A stretch of DNA of 8,331 nt, taken from assembly GCA_023450775.1 (NCBI GenBank), contig JAEXGP010000022.1, forward strand, positions 1 through 8,331. Reading direction: 5' to 3'. Below the pieces are notes generated by a model. That model did no database searches. It was not told the DNA's origin and saw nothing but the letters and a program-made list of their open reading frames with translations. The first letter of the stretch is position 1. Each line of letters starts with the position of its first letter. This document shows, in pieces, positions 6,471-8,331 of this stretch. The DNA is from Actinomycetes bacterium (GTDB lineage: Bacteria; Actinomycetota; Acidimicrobiia; Acidimicrobiales; Microtrichaceae). A program made the position numbers and the translations under genes.

Positions 6471-7544
6471 ATGGAGACCGATCTGGACGTCGCAGTCATC
6501 GGAGGGGGTCAGGCCGGCCTCGCAGTTGCCCGGGAGCTGGGGGTGCGACGCCGCGACGCCGTGGTGTTCGACGCCTCGCCGGCAACCGGGGACACCTGGC
6601 GCACCCGCTGGGACTCGTTGCGACTCTTCACGCCGGCGGCGTACTCGTCGCTGCCCGGGATGGCGTTCCCCGGGCCGGCCTGGCACCACCCGACCAAGGA
6701 CGAGGTCGCTCGGTACCTGCAGGACTACCGGCACGCCTTCGACATCGACGTGCGGCACTCCTCGCCCGTCCTCCGGGTCCGGCCGGCCGGCCAGGGGTTC
6801 CGCCTCGATGCACCCGACGGCGAGGTCACCGCCCGGTCCGTCGTCGTCGCCACCGGCCCGTACCAGACGCCGGCCGTCCCTCGGATCTCCAGCCAGCTCG
6901 ACGGGGAGGTCGTGCAGCTCCACTCGTCGGAGTACCGCAACCCGAGCCAGATCGGGGACGGCGCCACCGTGCTCGTCGTGGGGGCTGGCAACTCCGGCGT
7001 GCAGATCGCGACCGAGCTCGCCGATCGCTGCCACGTCCACCTGGCGGTCGGTCGCCCCGGACGCCACGTCCCCCAGCGGCTCGCCGGTCGGGACCTGTTC
7101 TGGTGGCTCACTCGCCTGGGCATGCTCGCCGCCCCGCCCGACAGCCGACGCGGCCGACGGATGCAGCGGACCGAGCTCATCATCGGCGCCGACCGGGAGG
7201 CGCTGGAGCGTGACGTCGTCACCCACGACCGGATCGTCGGCGCATCCGGTGGCACCGTGCACTTCGAGGACGGCACCGATCTGTTCGTCGACGCGGTCGT
7301 CTGGGCCACCGGCTTCACCGCCAGCCATCGCTTCGTCGAGGTGCCGGGCGCACTCGACGCCCGAGGTCTGATCGACCAGCGGGCCGGGGTGGCCTCCGTT
7401 CCCGGGCTCTTCACCGTCGGCCAGCCGTGGCAGCGGAACCGTGGCTCGTCGCTGCTCGGGTTCGTCGGAGTGGACGCCGCGCTGGTCGCCGACGCCGTCG
7501 CCAGCCGCCGGACAGCGCCACGACAGGCCGTCACCGCACCCTGA
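6471..7544 (+). CDS. CzcO/YUCCA-like FAD- and NAD(P)-dependent flavoprotein monooxygenase
   Basis: A 357-residue two-dinucleotide-binding flavoprotein of the CzcO/FMO-like group. The FAD Rossmann motif is VIGGGQAG (Gly11, Gly13, Gly16). GDTWRTRWDSLRLFTP (40-55) matches the conserved W-R-W-SL-L-TP block. The family fingerprint near DGEVVQLHSSEYRN (144-157) has His151 and Tyr155 in the FxGxxxHSxxY pattern but lacks the leading Phe. A second nucleotide motif VGAGNSG (170-176) should bind NADPH, and VVWATGF (277-282 region) is the ATG motif. Family members oxygenate small organic molecules; the substrate here is unknown, and czcO-type genes are often annotated next to metal transporters. ATG at 6471 is preferred with GGAGGAG (6457-6463) 7 nt upstream; GTG at 6468 is possible. 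It is divergent from the regulator and 43 nt upstream of copA. Its C-terminal tail, SRRTAPRQAVTAP, overlaps another heptamer array. Confidence 0.86.
   Translation: METDLDVAVIGGGQAGLAVARELGVRRRDAVVFDASPATGDTWRTRWDSLRLFTPAAYSSLPGMAFPGPAWHHPTKDEVARYLQDYRHAFDIDVRHSSPVLRVRPAGQGFRLDAPDGEVTARSVVVATGPYQTPAVPRISSQLDGEVVQLHSSEYRNPSQIGDGATVLVVGAGNSGVQIATELADRCHVHLAVGRPGRHVPQRLAGRDLFWWLTRLGMLAAPPDSRRGRRMQRTELIIGADREALERDVVTHDRIVGASGGTVHFEDGTDLFVDAVVWATGFTASHRFVEVPGALDARGLIDQRAGVASVPGLFTVGQPWQRNRGSSLLGFVGVDAALVADAVASRRTAPRQAVTAP
7499..7542 (+). promoter_or_regulatory. Intragenic SARP-type heptamer array and candidate copA promoter
   Basis: CGCCAGC (7499-7505), GGACAGC (7510-7516) and CGACAGG (7521-7527) are spaced exactly 11 bp apart with 4-bp spacers. 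They lie in the last 50 bases of the flavoprotein gene, about 60-90 bp before copA. Nine bases on is CACCCT (7537-7542), which keeps only the A2 and T6 of a -10. It could give copA its own promoter inside the operon. Overlap with coding sequence makes chance harder to exclude. Confidence 0.45.
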
Positions 7545-7587
7545 TCCCACGCCCGTCCACCGGACCACATCACCGAGGAACACCGCC

Positions 7588-8331
7588 ATGACCATCACCG
7601 AACCCACCACGACGGCGCTTCGAGCCGACGACGCGATCGGGAACCAGCACCAGCTGGAGATCGCCGGCATGACCTGCGCCTCGTGCGTCCGCCGCGTCGA
7701 GAAGGCCCTCGACCGCGTCGACGGCGTGACCAGCGCCCACGTCAACCTCGCCACCGAGCGAGCCGTCGTGACGACGTCGCCCGACGTCGAGGTCGCGGAC
7801 CTCGTCGCCGCGATCGAGGCCGTCGGCTACCGAGCCGCGAACCCTGACGAGCCCGCCACGGAGGCGGATCCGGCCGCGATCGCTGACGACGACACCGACG
7901 ACGCCGAGCAGCGGGCGCTGCGTCGCCGGTGGGCCACGTGCCTCGGCGTCGGTCTCTCGATGATGGTCCTGATGTACGTGCCGTTGCCCATCGACGCGAT
8001 GGACTGGCTGATGCCGCTGCTGCTCGTCGTCGCGACCGTCGTCCAGTTCTGGGCGGGCCAGGGGTTCTACGCGACGGCGTGGAAGGCCGCCCGGCACCGC
8101 ACGACGAACATGTGCACGCTCGTCGCGCTCGGCACCGCCGTGGCGTACGGCTACAGCGCGTTCGTCACGCTGTGGCCTGCCCAGGCCGAGCAGCTCGGGT
8201 TGCCGCTCCACGTCTACTTCGAGACGTCGATCATCATCATCGGCCTCGTCCTGCTGGGCCGGTGGCTCGAGGGGCGGGCCAAGAGGCAGACGTCCGCCGC
8301 GATCCGGGCGCTGGTCGGCCTCCAGCCGACC
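7588..8331 (+). CDS. copA: CopA-type P1B copper-exporting ATPase, N-terminal part (cut by window end)
   Basis: The first 248 residues of a heavy-metal P-type ATPase; the frame is still open at the window edge. Such pumps use ATP to export Cu(I) across the membrane. The N-terminal HMA domain (about 22-88) has the canonical GMTCASC with Cys30 and Cys33. An acidic linker (about 86-108) follows, then four predicted membrane helices near 115-133, 141-160, 177-196 and 209-226. TTNMCTLVALGTAVAYGYS (172-190) and YFETSIIIIGLVLLGRWLE (210-228) followed by AIRALVGLQPT match conserved CopA segments. The CPC membrane motif, the DKTGT phosphorylation loop and the ATP-binding domain would lie beyond the window, so copper specificity rests on overall similarity and the CopZ neighbour. 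ATG at 7588 is supported by GAGGAA (7575-7580) 7 nt upstream. It probably forms an operon with the flavoprotein gene and may also have its own promoter at 7499-7542. Confidence 0.92.
   Translation, partial: MTITEPTTTALRADDAIGNQHQLEIAGMTCASCVRRVEKALDRVDGVTSAHVNLATERAVVTTSPDVEVADLVAAIEAVGYRAANPDEPATEADPAAIADDDTDDAEQRALRRRWATCLGVGLSMMVLMYVPLPIDAMDWLMPLLLVVATVVQFWAGQGFYATAWKAARHRTTNMCTLVALGTAVAYGYSAFVTLWPAQAEQLGLPLHVYFETSIIIIGLVLLGRWLEGRAKRQTSAAIRALVGLQPT

Noticed and set aside
7139..7145. A single CGACAGC inside the flavoprotein gene
   Set aside because: No related heptamer lies 11 bp downstream (7150-7156 is GCGGCCG) and no promoter is expected here. It shows the background rate of lone copies.
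6366..7754. A 462-codon open frame on the minus strand opposite the flavoprotein gene and the start of copA
   Set aside because: It overlaps two genes with unmistakable family motifs and shows none of its own.

Overview
The window is very GC-rich and densely coded, with GTG starts behind strong GGAGG-type ribosome binding sites. It carries a large SARP-family regulator and looks chromosomal and actinobacterial. Which actinobacterial class cannot be told from the sequence alone. I see no tRNA, rRNA, CRISPR array, transposase or other mobile element.

Layout. A lipoprotein predicted to fold as a seven-bladed beta-propeller (200-1411, +) converges on a small membrane-anchored protein resembling the extracytoplasmic domain of FtsX/MacB-type permeases (1467-2126, -). 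A 179-bp divergent region follows. Then come a CopZ-like copper chaperone (2306-2506, +) and, 3 nt later, a DJ-1/PfpI protein of isonitrile-hydratase type (2510-3127, +). These converge, with 2 bp between stop codons, on a 1067-residue AfsR-like SARP regulator with a STAND NTPase domain and a TPR-like tail (3130-6333, -). Divergent from the regulator is a CzcO/FMO-like flavoprotein (6471-7544, +), followed after 43 nt by a CopA-type P1B copper ATPase (7588-8331, +) that runs off the end of the window.

The main result is a set of direct heptamer repeats, core CGACAGC, spaced 11 bp start to start (7 bp plus a 4-bp spacer). This is the arrangement known for SARP operators. Arrays lie upstream of four genes: the FtsX-like gene (three copies, minus strand), copZ-pfpI (two), the flavoprotein gene (four, one step being 10 bp) and copA (three, inside the 3' end of the flavoprotein gene). 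At the copZ and flavoprotein promoters the last heptamer is identical and is followed after exactly 9 nt by GATNNT, a plausible -10. The simplest reading is that the resident SARP controls a local copper-handling regulon, which would be unusual for a family best known for antibiotic clusters. The lipoprotein and the regulator lack such arrays in activating orientation. The array facing the flavoprotein gene instead overlaps the expected -35 region of the regulator's own promoter, which suggests autorepression.

Functionally, CopZ would shuttle Cu(I) to CopA for export. The roles of the PfpI protein, the flavoprotein and the FtsX-like protein are open. One hypothesis links them to copper-binding small molecules such as isonitriles, but it rests on family resemblance only.
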